A stretch of 64,000 nucleotides of DNA from Rostratula benghalensis (GCA_013399305.1 VXAI01000341.1:62001-126000), one strand, 5' to 3'. Positions 37,778 through 47,502 are shown, counted from the first letter of the stretch. Program-made: numbers and translations. Notes: generated by a model from the sequence alone, not told the origin.

Positions 37778-38475
37778 ACAACCCCATGCAATGCTACAGG
37801 CTTGGAGAAGAGTGGCTGAAAAGCTGCCCAGCAGAAAAGGACCTGGGGACGTTGCTCGACAGCTGGCTGAATATAGACAGTAGTGTGCCCAGGTGGCCAA
37901 GAAAGCCAACAGCATCCTGGCCTGTATCAGGAACAGTATGGTCAGCAGGACTAGGGAAATGATCATCCTCTTGTATTCAGTACTGGGAATGCTCCACCTT
38001 GAATACTTTGTTCAGTTTTTGGGCCCCTCACTACAGGAAAGACATTGAGATTCTGGAGTGAGTTGAGAGAAGGGCAACAAAGCTGGTGAGGGGTCAGGAG
38101 AATGAGGAGTGCCTGAGGAAACTGGGAAGACCCTGAAGAGAGACCTTATCACTCTCAACAACTGCCTGAAAAGAGTTTGCAAAGAGGTGGAGGTCAGTCT
38201 TTTCTCCCACATAACAGGAGGAAATGGCCTCAAGCTGTGACAGGGGAGGTTTAGATTGGATATTAGGAAAAATCTCTACACCAAAAGGATTATCAAGCAT
38301 GGGAACAGGCTGCCCAGGGAAGTGGAGGTATCATCATCCCTGGAGGTATTTAAAAGACAGGTAGATGTGGTGTTTAGAGATATGGTTTAGTGATGTTTTT
38401 TGTCAGTGTTATGTTGATGGTTGGACTTGATGATCTGAAAGGTCCCTTCCAACCTAGACAACTTTTTGATTATGG
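37778..38475 (+). mobile_element. CR1 LINE 3' portion
   Basis: A 5'-truncated plus-strand CR1 copy. It starts at the NNPMQCYRLGEEWLKS-type block (37780), continues with AEKDLGTLLDSWLN, the [18 protein letters not shown] and [15 protein letters not shown] blocks, and the 3' UTR with GGTTTAGTGATG and GTTGATGGTTGGACTTGATGATC. It ends near 38475 in a decayed tail. It is the same subfamily as the tail at 15900-16223. The ERVK-like provirus begins about 220 bp downstream. Confidence 0.9.
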
Positions 38476-38693
38476 CTTTTGTATTTGCTGTATTTGCTGT
38501 TAACTTAGGTGTGGATTTAACTCCCAGTAAATTCAGCAAGGCCTGAACTCAGACCTAAGACATGCTAATTTATTCTGAATGAGGAGAGAGTACTGAATTA
38601 TGGCATTTCAGAGGGATAACTACCCATTATGGCCTTTGTGGTTTTTTATTTGGGTTTCAAAATTACTTGGTGAATTGACAAAGTGTCCCTGGA
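38476..38693. other. Flanking DNA between CR1 and provirus
   Basis: Short unassigned stretch; the provirus target duplication starts at 38694. Confidence 0.6.
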
Positions 38694-38699
38694 GAATCA
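38694..38699. repeat. Provirus target-site duplication, left copy (GAATCA)
   Basis: GAATCA here and at 41873-41878 bracket the proviral ends TGTTGG and CCAACA exactly. A 6-bp duplication is the usual size for ERVK/alpharetroviral integrases. Confidence 0.88.
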
Positions 38700-38716
38700 T
38701 GTTGGTTGGATTCTTT
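38700..38716 (-). repeat. 3' LTR remnant, last ~16 bp
   Basis: On + TGTTGGTTGGATTCTT, against TGTTGGTCGGATTCTT at the U5 edge of the 5' LTR (41509-41524). Directly to the left is the target duplication; directly to the right is the stop codon of the env transmembrane remnant. The rest of the 3' LTR (about 350 bp) is absent. Confidence 0.8.
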
Positions 38717-39174
38717 AACTTGAGCAAACCAGACTGTTTCTAGTGATTTTTGAATTGAGCACTGAGCACATTGAATAATACAAGGTATAAAGAGAATTAT
38801 CAAAACAATTATAAACGATTATAAACAGAATCATCAATCCCTGCTTTATCGAACCCTTTATCCATCCGGTTATTCCCCAGCTGTTAACAATCTGTCTAGC
38901 CAAGATTGTTCACCATCCTCATAAACCATATTTTTGCATGTTTCCATATTTCTGCTACATTTTTCAACACCTTTCCCGATTGATCAATATAAGTGTAATA
39001 AGATTCATTGAGAAGAGTGCATACACCATCAGCTTGAAAAGTTAAAACATCTCACACCCTTCTATTCTGTAATACGACTTTTCCTAATAAATCAACATAA
39101 GCATTAGCCTAGAAAACAGCATTACTCAGTAAATATTAAAAAGCAATCAGCATTAAAAGAAACAATCCACCCAT
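38715..39174 (-). pseudogene. env: env remnant: leader-like start joined to transmembrane subunit
   Basis: The envelope gene normally encodes a surface and a transmembrane (TM) subunit. Here an ATG at 39172-39174 opens a 12-residue hydrophobic leader-like stretch. The surface subunit is absent, and from about 39115 a TM-like sequence follows. It has a VVLQNRR-type block, then a C-X6-C-C-like region near 39020-39045 in which the last two cysteines are not cysteine. A later heptad-like stretch follows, then a hydrophobic membrane segment with LMILFIIVYNC near 38820. Several in-frame stops lie in between, and the open frame 38715-38903 is only the C-terminal 62 codons. It is non-functional. The immunosuppressive-type block places it with gamma/D-type env proteins, common in avian ERVK recombinants. 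Confidence 0.72.
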
Positions 39175-39236
39175 CTTCAATATATTTTACTCCATGGATC
39201 AGATTGGGTGTGATCAAGATTTTCTGATCTCATGTG

Positions 39237-39655
39237 TCATCTGTTGGATATTCATGAGGTGTTTTCCATGGTTTTATCCAACGAGCTGGAACTCATCATG
39301 GTCCTTTATCTGTAATGATACAAGCATAACCTCGACCATTATATTTGAGCTCTGCAGGAGCTCTCCAGTTACCCGTCTCAGGCTCCTTAAATTGAACTAG
39401 TACTCCTTTTGCAGCTTCTTTAAAGCCAGAGCTCAAGGCTTGGCTGTGGATCACTGCTGGATGCTCACGGCTTTCTCCAGCCAAGTACAAAAAATTCATC
39501 ACATAGACAACCTTTGTTACCCGTGCTGCAGGACAGATGCCTTCCTCTTCCCCTTTTTGTTTAACTTGCGATTGATTTATAACCTGACGTGCGGGTTCAA
39601 TGACTGCTTGTCTGGTTGGAGAATGTGGTATACCTGTGACATGTTTAACAGGGGA
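39237..39655 (-). pseudogene. pol: pol remnant: integrase C-terminal part
   Basis: Integrase inserts viral DNA into the host genome. The fragment begins near 39655 with HVTGIPHSPTRQAVIEPARQ. This corresponds to the end of the catalytic core, where the glutamate of the D,D-35-E triad lies in the AVIE word. A linker and a FLYLAGESREHPAVI-type block follow. The DNA-binding SH3-like domain comes next (VLVQFKEPETGNWRAPAELK, then YNGRGYACIITDKGP at 39296-39502). Two tandem stops interrupt it, after which a VPARWIKPWKTP-like end reads on to a stop near 39237. The zinc-binding domain and the first two catalytic aspartates are missing. Upstream it is joined directly to capsid sequence. Confidence 0.8.
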
Positions 39656-39935
39656 GCTCAGTTTGCACTAGTTGTTCAATTGCTGCAGCAAACTCTCCCT
39701 GTCCATTAAGCACATCTACAGCAGCTGATCATAAAGGATCTCCCTCAGAAAGATCCAAGTCAGCAACTGCAGCGCTGGCACAGGCATCGTGCCAACGTGC
39801 ACACCACAGCACCCATTGCACTGGTGTTAATAAAATCTCCATCAAGTGCCTGCAACCAAAAGGCATTAGTACCTGTGTGGAAAAGATATTGTTAAGATCT
39901 GCTTGTGTGTAAGGCACACGTAACTTGCTACACAA
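39655..39935 (-). pseudogene. gag: gag remnant: capsid N-terminal domain piece
   Basis: Capsid forms the retroviral core. The frame 39729-39935 reads PYTQADLNNIFSTQVLMPFG and HLMEILLTPVQWVLWCARWH. The LLTP..WVLW pattern is characteristic of the N-terminal domain of alpha/betaretroviral capsids. A stop follows at 39729, and in the same frame ..VLNGQGEFAAAIEQLVQ continues to about 39655. The capsid sequence then breaks off and integrase begins. The C-terminal capsid domain with its major homology region is not seen. Upstream (39936-40060) the sequence is frameshifted. Confidence 0.68.
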
Positions 39936-40144
39936 CTGACTTACGAGCCTCCTTAATTCTCAGTGAAATCCTACCCACCGATTAGGTTCCCTCTGATGTA
40001 CTGCATAAAACCTCTGAAAATGCCCATGGGAGAATCTCTCCTTTAACCATAGCATTACAAATTATGCCCCGCTACTGCAGGGCAGGATCCTCTGATGCCG
40101 ATGGACTCCTTCCCACCCCTCGTCACCGCCACGGTACCCCCACC

Positions 40145-40288
40145 CCCAGTCCTTTCCCAATCGCTTCGTGGTCTCTTCTTCTTCCTGCATTTGTCTCTCA
40201 AGTTGCACTTTTTCTTTCTCCAATCGTTCCAACTTCTGTCACAGCACCTTTGCCCAGTCCGGGTCCTTGCCGTGCCCGTGGGGATTCA
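40145..40288 (-). pseudogene. gag: gag remnant: coiled-coil linker
   Basis: In the minus-strand frame after the stop at 40289-40291, a highly charged heptad-like stretch reads KLERLEKEKVQLERQMQEEE (about 40165-40240). This suits a gag spacer that helps assembly before capsid. Recognition rests on composition and position only. Confidence 0.45.
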
Positions 40289-40597
40289 CTACCAAGATGG
40301 TGGTGGTGGCAGTGGCTGGAGCTGGAGCAGTGGTGGCGGGAACAGTGGGGGAGAGGGGAGCGGCGGCGGCGCGGCTGGTGGTGGGGGAACAAATTTCTCA
40401 TCAACCTCCGTTTGTTCTTCCTGTCTTTGTGCCAAGTTATCCGGAGGTGCCTCCTCCAACTTGGAAAATGTAGGAAGAGGGGCACGATCGAAAACTTTTA
40501 TTCCTGGAGATGCCTCCGGTGTTAGAGAAGGTGCAAGAGCGGCAAAAGCACTGGCTGCGGTAGCGGCTCCGCTTTCACCCTCTCCCTGGGTGTCCTG
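40289..40597 (-). pseudogene. gag: gag remnant: Ala/Pro-rich linker
   Basis: An open stretch of 102 codons without its own ATG, from just after a TAA at 40598-40600 to a TAG at 40289-40291. It starts Ala-rich, passes a FDRAPLPTFSKLEEAPPDN block, and becomes strongly proline-rich (VPPPPAAPPPLPSPPLFPPP near 40330-40390). Proline-rich segments between matrix and capsid are usual in betaretroviral Gag and often hold budding motifs, but no clear PTAP or PPPY is visible. The DNA is locally GC-rich because of CCN and GCN codons. It lies after the dUTPase-like fragment, out of canonical order. Confidence 0.6.
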
Positions 40598-40615
40598 TTA
40601 TAGTGTACTTCACTG

Positions 40616-40708
40616 CTAGTCCTTAAAGCCCGCAGACCATCGGCCCATTAGTAATGCACCAGAGCTCTGTCCTTTCCAAGTAAGTGGCCCTCGGGCCCCA
40701 GTGGGGAC
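40616..40708 (-). pseudogene. dUTPase-like fragment (pro region)
   Basis: A 30-codon stretch reads VPTGARGPLTWKGQSS, then GALLMGRWSAGFKD before a stop. This resembles the central segment of retroviral dUTPase, with a PTG-x-x-GPL turn followed by a GR-S-S-like motif and a K-G/D-L step. dUTPase removes dUTP and in betaretroviruses is encoded just after nucleocapsid at the start of the pro frame. Its place right after the zinc knuckles fits that arrangement. It is a short match, so the call is tentative. It is out of frame with the gag ORF upstream. Confidence 0.5.
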
Positions 40709-40734
40709 ACAAAGGACCCTTTTACCAGTCAATG

Positions 40735-41316
40735 TTATGTCTGCTGTGGTTGCCAGGTGCTGGCCAAGGCTTCCTGCGGTGCTGGGACACAAGCTGCTGG
40801 CTGGTGACAGCTCTTGGGCAGCGGTTTGGGCATCAACCCTGGGGCTGCTGTTGGGGTCATCACGCGGCGGCCCCTCGTGCTCGGCTTCCTGTTTCCCTGT
40901 CTCCTTCGACAGGCTGCAGCACTGTGATTATCCATTTGGCATCTGGGACACCAGGCTCCAGCGACCCTGCAGTCGCGACGTAGGTGTCCTCCACAACGAC
41001 AGCAGCAGAGACTCGATGTCCCATGGGGTGAGGCTGTTTGCTTGGGTGCATGATACTGTTTTCTGCAGCTAACAAATGCTCTCCAGGGGCGTCTCAGCTT
41101 CCTTGCGGTCTTATCCTCATCTATCACTTTAGCCCACAGCAGTTCACCTAACTTTTGCCATTCACCCTCATGAAAAACTGTATTGGGGTCAGTAAAACAT
41201 CCCTGTGCTACCCCGTATGCTGACAATCCAACTAGTTCCTTCATAAGGTTAATATCCTTACTTTCCTGCTTTTCTAAAAAGCATATAAATAAGTTCAGGG
41301 CTACTTTGCTCTCCAT
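40735..41316 (-). pseudogene. gag: gag remnant: matrix domain fused to zinc knuckles
   Basis: A 193-codon frame opening with the gag ATG at 41314-41316, about 170 bp after the primer binding site. Residues 1-~95 are a matrix domain of the avian ERVK type (ELVGLSAYGVAQGCF, EWQKLGELLWAKVIDEDKTA). It then passes in frame to nucleocapsid-like CCHC knuckles. The second is perfect, CPRCQMDNHSAAAC (C-X2-C-X4-H-X4-C). The first, CCRCGGHLRRDC, is two residues short (C-X2-C-X2-H-X4-C). A basic RRRQGNRK tail follows. Capsid is therefore skipped between matrix and nucleocapsid. The frame runs to a stop at 40735. Confidence 0.8.
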
Positions 41317-41488
41317 TTGCTAGCAATAATCTAACCCCTGGTGCAGCCTTTGTCCCTTGCAAGCCGCCAGCCCCCTCCGGACGGGGAGTCAGGAGACCCA
41401 GGCACGAGAGGATCTCCTTATGCCAGCACCGGACCCTCTTTCTGCCCGCCAATGGCTGCGCTCATCGGCGCTGTTCCGCAGTCCGCCG

Positions 41489-41506
41489 GTCCCTGTTCGG
41501 GCACCA
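41489..41506 (-). other. Primer binding site, lysine-tRNA type
   Basis: On the minus strand TGGTGCCCGAACAGGGAC, the complement of the 3' end of tRNA-Lys(UUU) apart from one base (C to T in the CpG of TGGCGCC). It is spaced 2 bp from the LTR edge, as expected. The copy at 47503-47520 is a perfect match. This is where the tRNA starts minus-strand DNA synthesis, and it assigns the family to the lysine-tRNA-primed ERVK/betaretrovirus group. Confidence 0.92.
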
Positions 41507-41508
41507 AT

Positions 41509-41872
41509 TGTTGGTCGGATTCTTCATCGGCAGAGGAGAACAGGCAGACAACCACTATGGTTAACAAGCATGCTTCCCTTTCTTTAGGTGGGCTACGTGG
41601 TTATGTTCTCTTCTTGCTGGCAGAGTTTCCTTAGCGATTACATTCTGGTCAATGATATACCCAGGACAATCACCGGTCGTGATTGCAGCTGCAGCCAAGT
41701 TCTTTGTTCTCTCTCAGACGTCTTCCTTCTCTGAACTCCTCTGGAGACATCTGTCTTTGCCTTTTGGTTTACTGACTTGTTTGAAGAACATTGAGGCAGC
41801 TCTCACATGCGAGATTTCTCAAGAAGTTGATTTAAAGATCTATGACCCTGGTCCTGCAACCATTCCCCAACA
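41509..41872 (-). repeat. Provirus 5' LTR, 364 bp
   Basis: Bounded by TGTTGG and CCAACA, perfect 6-bp inverted termini. The 364-bp length is identical to the main LTR block at 47523-47886, and the two align almost end to end. In the last ~230 bp (41641-41872) I count five substitutions by eye, so the family is fairly young. The promoter TATATAA seen in the 47.5-kb copy reads ACATAA here, so the TATA box is damaged. The 5' LTR is at the right end because the element is on -. Confidence 0.9.
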
Positions 41873-41878
41873 GAATCA
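41873..41878. repeat. Provirus target-site duplication, right copy (GAATCA)
   Basis: Matches 38694-38699 exactly and directly abuts the LTR edge CCAACA. Confidence 0.88.
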
Positions 41879-44800
41879 TATTCCCCTCTTTTTTTTCAGG
41901 AGATTGCTTTGATCTGTATCTGTAGAGTCCCTTTAACTAAATCCTCACTATTTCTCTAGAGTCCCTTTAACTAAATCCGTGTCTCATTTTTATGCATTTA
42001 ACATGATAATGTTCTCGAGCTGCATGCAGAAACCATGGATAAACAGAGCACTGAAAACTTCCCAAGTAAAATTCCTGACAGATTTTTTTTTTTAGGAAAA
42101 GAGTAAAATATAACACAAAAATCAAATAAAGTATCCATCAGTGCTTTGTCATGCACTTACAGTGCTGATCCAAACAGAGCTTTTTTTTCAATCATTCTGA
42201 CTTTCTCAAAGGCATTTCATTGAGATTTGACCCTTCTATACACATTTAAAGGCACATATTACTAAGACATGGGACACTTCTAAATGACAGGGGAACTGCC
42301 CTATTAACGCTCATCTTCACACCTACTTGGCAACTACCTGAGTACTTTTCCTACAGAAGAAGGATTTTGGCATGTTAAAGAATTAGAATTCACCTTCTGT
42401 CCAGATATGAGTCGTTGTCAAGGTTGAAGGTCCAACTTAAGCAATATTCCTACATTAAAATATCCTCTTTTATATCGCTTGAAAGACTATATTTCTGACA
42501 TGAAACCCATCCACTGCTTTTTGTATGTTGCTGAAGATTTCTCACACTACTTGCCTGTAATGCGTGTTCTCTACAACTGAGGTCTTTCAGGGTGACAAGT
42601 GCTGTGGTAGATCTGTATTATAGTAAGAAACTAATTTTTATTCAGTTTGGTTAAGGAATTGTGTAAGGAGTTTTTGTTTGAAAAAATAGTTTTTCAGTAA
42701 ATAGAAACTCGCACTAATTTTAATAATTTTTTTTTTTTTTTAATCAAAACACATTGGGTTTATGGTAAAATCCTCACATTTCAATTGTAATTGACTATGA
42801 AAACAAAATAAATTGCTTTTGGTTAAGACTTTTGTAGAGGACAAACACCACTTCGTAGCTATTACTAAATTTGCTCCTGATATAATAACGGAAGTACGAG
42901 AGAAATAAAAGGCAAGAGAATATAAAATTTAGCTATTAACAATGCACATGCAATTGCCCCAGTGGAAGGATGAATAACCTAAGAGATGCATGTCAGATTA
43001 TTTTATGCACAAAGTTGCCAAATATCACGATGGGTATAACAGAAAAGCTTCTGTAAGTGGCTTTGCCACGCTGGCAGACAGTTCCAGTACTTTAACACAA
43101 TGTGCTAAATGAAATTTTATACCCAGAAGATTCAGTTAACTTCTGAGCAATGTAGTCTCAGCAATATTTAAAACTCACTCTGAATGTCTCCAGCTGGCAG
43201 TTATTTTGTCTTCAGCAAATGTATTTCTCTTTTGAACATTTTAGGTCAATTTTCACTTGCCTCACTACTGTAGTGGTTCACAGCACGTGAATTTTTCTCC
43301 TTTCCTGAGCTTTGTCTCCTGCATCTCTCCAGTTTTCAACAAATACCCGCATCTGGCGACCTTTTCTCCTTTTCCTCTGGCAGATAACTCTAGGGTTTTT
43401 TTCGCCAGGTATTGCTTGAGTTCAGGAGCCTACACACTGCACTGTAAGACAGATGTAGGGGAAATGCCTGAGGAATATAATATGGAGGTATCACATGCTT
43501 TTACACAGTCAGAACTACTGTTGTTGCTCCCCTAATGCATAATTTCATTCATATGTACTTTGTTCATCTGTTGCACTACTCCTTTGCTACAGAATAAGAG
43601 GTTATGGGGGCACAATGATAACAATTCTCTATACTTCTATGCATATAAAATCACAGTTTTCTTCTGCTGTTCAGATAAGAAGATTTTTGCCCTACCAGGT
43701 CTGGGGATGAATGCTTTCCAGCTCTTAAAATCCATGCCTACCCATCCTGGCAGGGTCAAGTTACGTCTTTATCCTGCAAAAGTAGGTAAACTTCTGGGAT
43801 CTGCCAGGTAAAGGTTCAAAAAAATTACATCCTAGCCTCTTTGCATGGATATTAAATTTCTCATGAGATAATAGCTAAGAATGGAGATTTGTCTTAATGT
43901 TCTTTCTCAAAGGCCCAATTGCAGCAACAGTTCAGCAATTCAGCAACTGATGTGTGCCAGTTGCCTACATTTTCTGCAAAGTAGAATTCACTGATGCGTT
44001 CACTTCTTCATTAGGATATCCAAGTACTTCATGTATAGCCTGAGAATATTTGTGCTATTTAGGCTGAAATATGTTAGCTAAGTTTGCAACATTTGTGATG
44101 ACATTAGCATTGCACCTTTAAAATTCCTGCTAACTTTCCCATTTTCAAATGAAACTGATTCATTCAAATAAATGGATTACAAGGTTGTGATTTTTCAGAA
44201 GCACCTAGTGTTAGCTTATGTAACCTATCTGAACTCCAAGAGGAGTCTACTATTGACATCAGTGCCAGCAGAGTCAGGATGGTGGTAAGTGCTTTGAAAG
44301 ATTAAACTGAGGGTGCAGGTCAGCACCAGCTGGGAGCAGCTTTTTTAGAAAATACAGACCGTGTCTACATAAATCAATTATCATTAGTAATAATTGTTAG
44401 TACTACTAGAGTATGTAGATGTTCTTCCTGACACCTAGTCCTACATGATAGGCTCTGCCTGAGTCCCCATTGAAAAAAAATCTCCAACTTCAGCGGCTCA
44501 GAATTGGACCCAGAGAAAGAGACAGTCTGTGGCTCAAAAAGTTTATCTTCTAAATAAACAAGGAAGATAAAGCCTGTCTGAAAACAAATCTGTTAAACTT
44601 GCAGAGACACTCAACACCTGCTGGCTTCTGTTCACTGAGCAGGGCTCTGATGTGACTACCCAAGTAACTGAAGAAAGATGTAAGCACATGTCAGTGTATG
44701 CATATGAACCCTTGGTCACTGCTTTTGAGTGCAAAGGTCCAGAAATATTGCATGTATTCATCGCAGGGATGTGAGTATAAGAACCTGCACTCATCACAAG

Positions 44801-47491
44801 CCATTAAAAGTAACGTGCTGGATATTCCCAACATTTGCTGCCCACTTCTATTAGAATGTTTTTATTTCTTAATTAATATCTTTATTCCAATCTTAGCCAA
44901 GCAAGTTTTCTTCATCAAAGGCTACATACAGAACATACCACTTTTGAATTTCTAAATAAAACTAGTCTGGCTAATGAAAGCCCATCTGAACAAGAGTCTC
45001 AGAGGAAGAAAACAGCTGTGGATTCTCCTTATACACAGAAATGTTCAGCCTTTTCAAACCTTAACAAGAAAAGGCTCTATAATATTTTACCTCTTCTCCC
45101 TCTCCTCCTCCATTTTTTACAAAAATTCTGAGAAAAGAAAGATACTACAATAAAAGTCTGGGTGTACGATAAAAGCGAAAAAAAAAAGCACAATAAAATC
45201 TGGCACTAGGGAATTTTTCAACAGAGAGGTTTGGGAGGAAAACCTAAACACAGAGAAACCAGTTTCTGGCTATTTTCCCCATCTAAAGGATAACAAACTT
45301 CCACTTTTGTGTTCCTCATTGGGCTCAGGTGAACAGTTTGACCTCTGGTCTAGCTCCAGAAAATGTGCTTGAACTCTCCTTTTCTCAAAGGAAATTTATT
45401 AATATCTCCACTTTCACTTGCATTCCATAGCAGGAAGACTGCTCTCAGGGAAAGAGCATAAGGCAGAAGTGCTGGGTTGGTTACGGGTCTCTATAGTACA
45501 TCTAGAAAGCTTCCCTTTCCTATCACCCTTCTGTTGTCAACAGAGGGAAAGCAGGTCCCCTGAAGGACAGTTCAGGGATGCTGAGGTGTGAACTTGGTCT
45601 GAACTGCCCTTGCAGGAGTCTTTTATCTCTCTCCACTGACCACAACCAGACAATAGTCTACTAGTAGTCATTCTGAATGTATTGCTTCCTCACAGGAGTC
45701 AAGACCCTCAGGGAATCCTGGGCTAACTGGATCACTGGTGTGACCCCTTAGTGTCCTACTTTCTCACTTCTTACCAAGAGCCTCTGGGGCATATCCAGTG
45801 TTATTGATGGGATACAGACAGTGCAAGACAACTATAGCAAGAGGAAACCACTGCTATTTCCAGCCATGTCTTGAGGATCCTACCTTGTACCAGATCGAAT
45901 CAAGCTTTCTCTTGAGAGAAACAGTTGTTAATTTGATGACATGCACATACAAAAGTTCTGGAATCCTAAACAACTCCCCCAGTGCCTCCCCCATAAGTTG
46001 GGTAATAACCATCTGGTGGAGCAATTTTTAAAAAGTACAGATATGCCAGAATTTGCTTGGCAAGGTTTTAATCAAATTGAAGGAGGCAAACCCACAAACA
46101 ACAATCTCCTTCACTCCACAAGCCTGATTCACCCACAGACACCATCCCTCCTGTGCTCTGGAGGTGGCAGGTGTCCTGTGGGGAAAAAAACATCATAGTG
46201 TATAATTATTTTGTTAAAAACCATACTTACTGTGGAGCAGAAAAAATTCCACAGTTAATTGTATTTCAAGGCATTTCTCAGCTCCCAATTAAATTCTGAA
46301 AACTTCTCAATCGTCTATGTATTTTTTGGGGGGTGTGTGTGTGAGTAACTGTAAGTGCCAAAGAGTCCCCTAGTTTTACTTCAGTTTTGATTTTCTGTAG
46401 TGTACTTGCATTTCAAAATTTTATCTGGTGAGTTTCTAGGTGAATATCAACTATTCAAACTTGTAGTAGTTTTTCTTTGATAGAGTCTCATGTGGAAAAG
46501 GATCAATTTTACCCAGTTTGGACCAGGCTCTACAAAATGTACAGACATCAAGACCTTATGCTTTAGCCTTTGAACAGCTCACATGTAGAGTATTCTGACA
46601 ACTTTCCTAGGATTAGGACTTTTATAAGGAGTATTATGGAGTCGTAGTTGGAAAGATGTTCATTTGCTCCCAGACCAACCATGAGAGAGAGAAATAACAG
46701 CATACTTTGAAGTTATTGAGTCCTCCAGAACTCCTATGCTCACACAGGTGTCTGGATTTTTTCCTGTTGTTTCTTGTTCTTAAGCTGAAACAAAATGCTG
46801 TGTTCCTTTATCTGAATGGGTATGGTCTGTTTTCATACTGTAACATGAGTGCTGTTTGTCCCCTGCCTAGAGAACTGGCTACACCAGGGAACTAGAGCTG
46901 TCCTGCACTCGTGCAAAGGTATAAGGGTTCATCCACACCACAAATGATTCCTCTAGGGTAGACTAGGGCTATAGCAATTATCCATCTTCAGTTCAGCTCC
47001 TCCTTTTCCAGCCAATATTTACATTACTGTTGCTGAATGACAGGAAGGCAGCTATATGAAACCATTGGCTAATCTTCGGTAATTGGCAGCATGCAACAAA
47101 TAAAAGTGTTAGAGAAGTTGTTGTCCTTGGCTGAAGTGTCAAGCTCCTGCCATCTCTGTATCTTGATGACCAATTTGACACAGTTTGCATTTTGAGGATC
47201 TTAATATCTTCCCTAAACAAGGGAAACAATATTTCATTTAAGACAGTGGCCCTTCCTCAATAGCACTCTCACAGCAAGGTTGATTTCAATACTGCATGTC
47301 AGAATTAATCAATATGGTTTTATTTCAAGGTCAGCTAAAGAAATTTTATTGCATTAAAGTAGAGCAGAAATAACACGTCTCCTCAAAGCAAAAATGCTTT
47401 GGCCCTCTGGACTTAATGGAAAGCCTTCAGCAACCTGTGACAGATTTTGCTTATGTATTGCCTAAATTTAAAAGAATGTAGAAATAATTTG
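41879..47491. other. Unassigned AT-rich DNA
   Basis: About 5.6 kb without a supported gene or transposon. It includes the 22-bp duplication at 41923-41978, T runs near 42079-42090 and 42727-42741, and a short GT run near 46332-46342. Frames of 80-92 codons are scattered on both strands without signatures. Confidence 0.5.
41923..41978. repeat. 22-bp direct repeat, 34-bp period
   Basis: TAGAGTCCCTTTAACTAAAT plus CC occurs at 41923-41944 and 41957-41978, identical, separated by 12 bp. Likely a small local duplication. Confidence 0.9.
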
Positions 47492-47497
47492 ACACCT
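47492..47497. repeat. Target-site duplication of the 47.5-kb LTR insertion, left copy
   Basis: ACACCT here and at 47887-47892, exactly abutting the element ends TGTTGG and CCAACA. Confidence 0.85.
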
Positions 47498-47502
47498 TGT
47501 TG

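Larger units (their letters stand above)
38700..41872 (-). mobile_element. Defective ERVK/betaretrovirus-like provirus with one full LTR
   Basis: An endogenous retrovirus read on the minus strand, 3.17 kb long. A complete 5' LTR lies at 41509-41872 and a lysine-tRNA primer binding site at 41489-41506. Then come gag, a dUTPase-like piece, integrase and env remnants. The left edge TGTTGGTTGGATTCTT (38700-38715) matches the U5 end of the 5' LTR at 15 of 16 bases. The 6-bp duplication GAATCA abuts both outer ends, so the whole unit is one insertion. Missing are the protease proper, reverse transcriptase, RNase H, the integrase N-terminal part, the env surface subunit, a polypurine tract and nearly all of the 3' LTR. 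Stops and frame changes are numerous, and it cannot encode a replication-competent virus. Confidence 0.9.

Noticed and set aside
38480..38700. Search for a polypurine tract and full 3' LTR left of env
   Set aside because: No purine-rich tract or LTR body present; only the last ~16 bp of U5 is found at 38700.
40198..40485. A 95-codon minus-strand frame rich in His, Arg and Ser with HHHH runs
   Set aside because: It is an alternate frame of the proline-rich gag linker; the Pro/Ala frame 40289-40597 fits gag better.
40095..40619. A 174-codon plus-strand frame with a Gly/Ser-rich repeat (GGGGSGWSWSSGG-like)
   Set aside because: It is the complement of the GC-rich, CCN-codon gag segment on -; no independent evidence for a + gene.
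46627..46685. Possible CR1 tail near GGAGTCGTAGTTGGAAAGAT
   Set aside because: Too diverged; cannot be told from chance.
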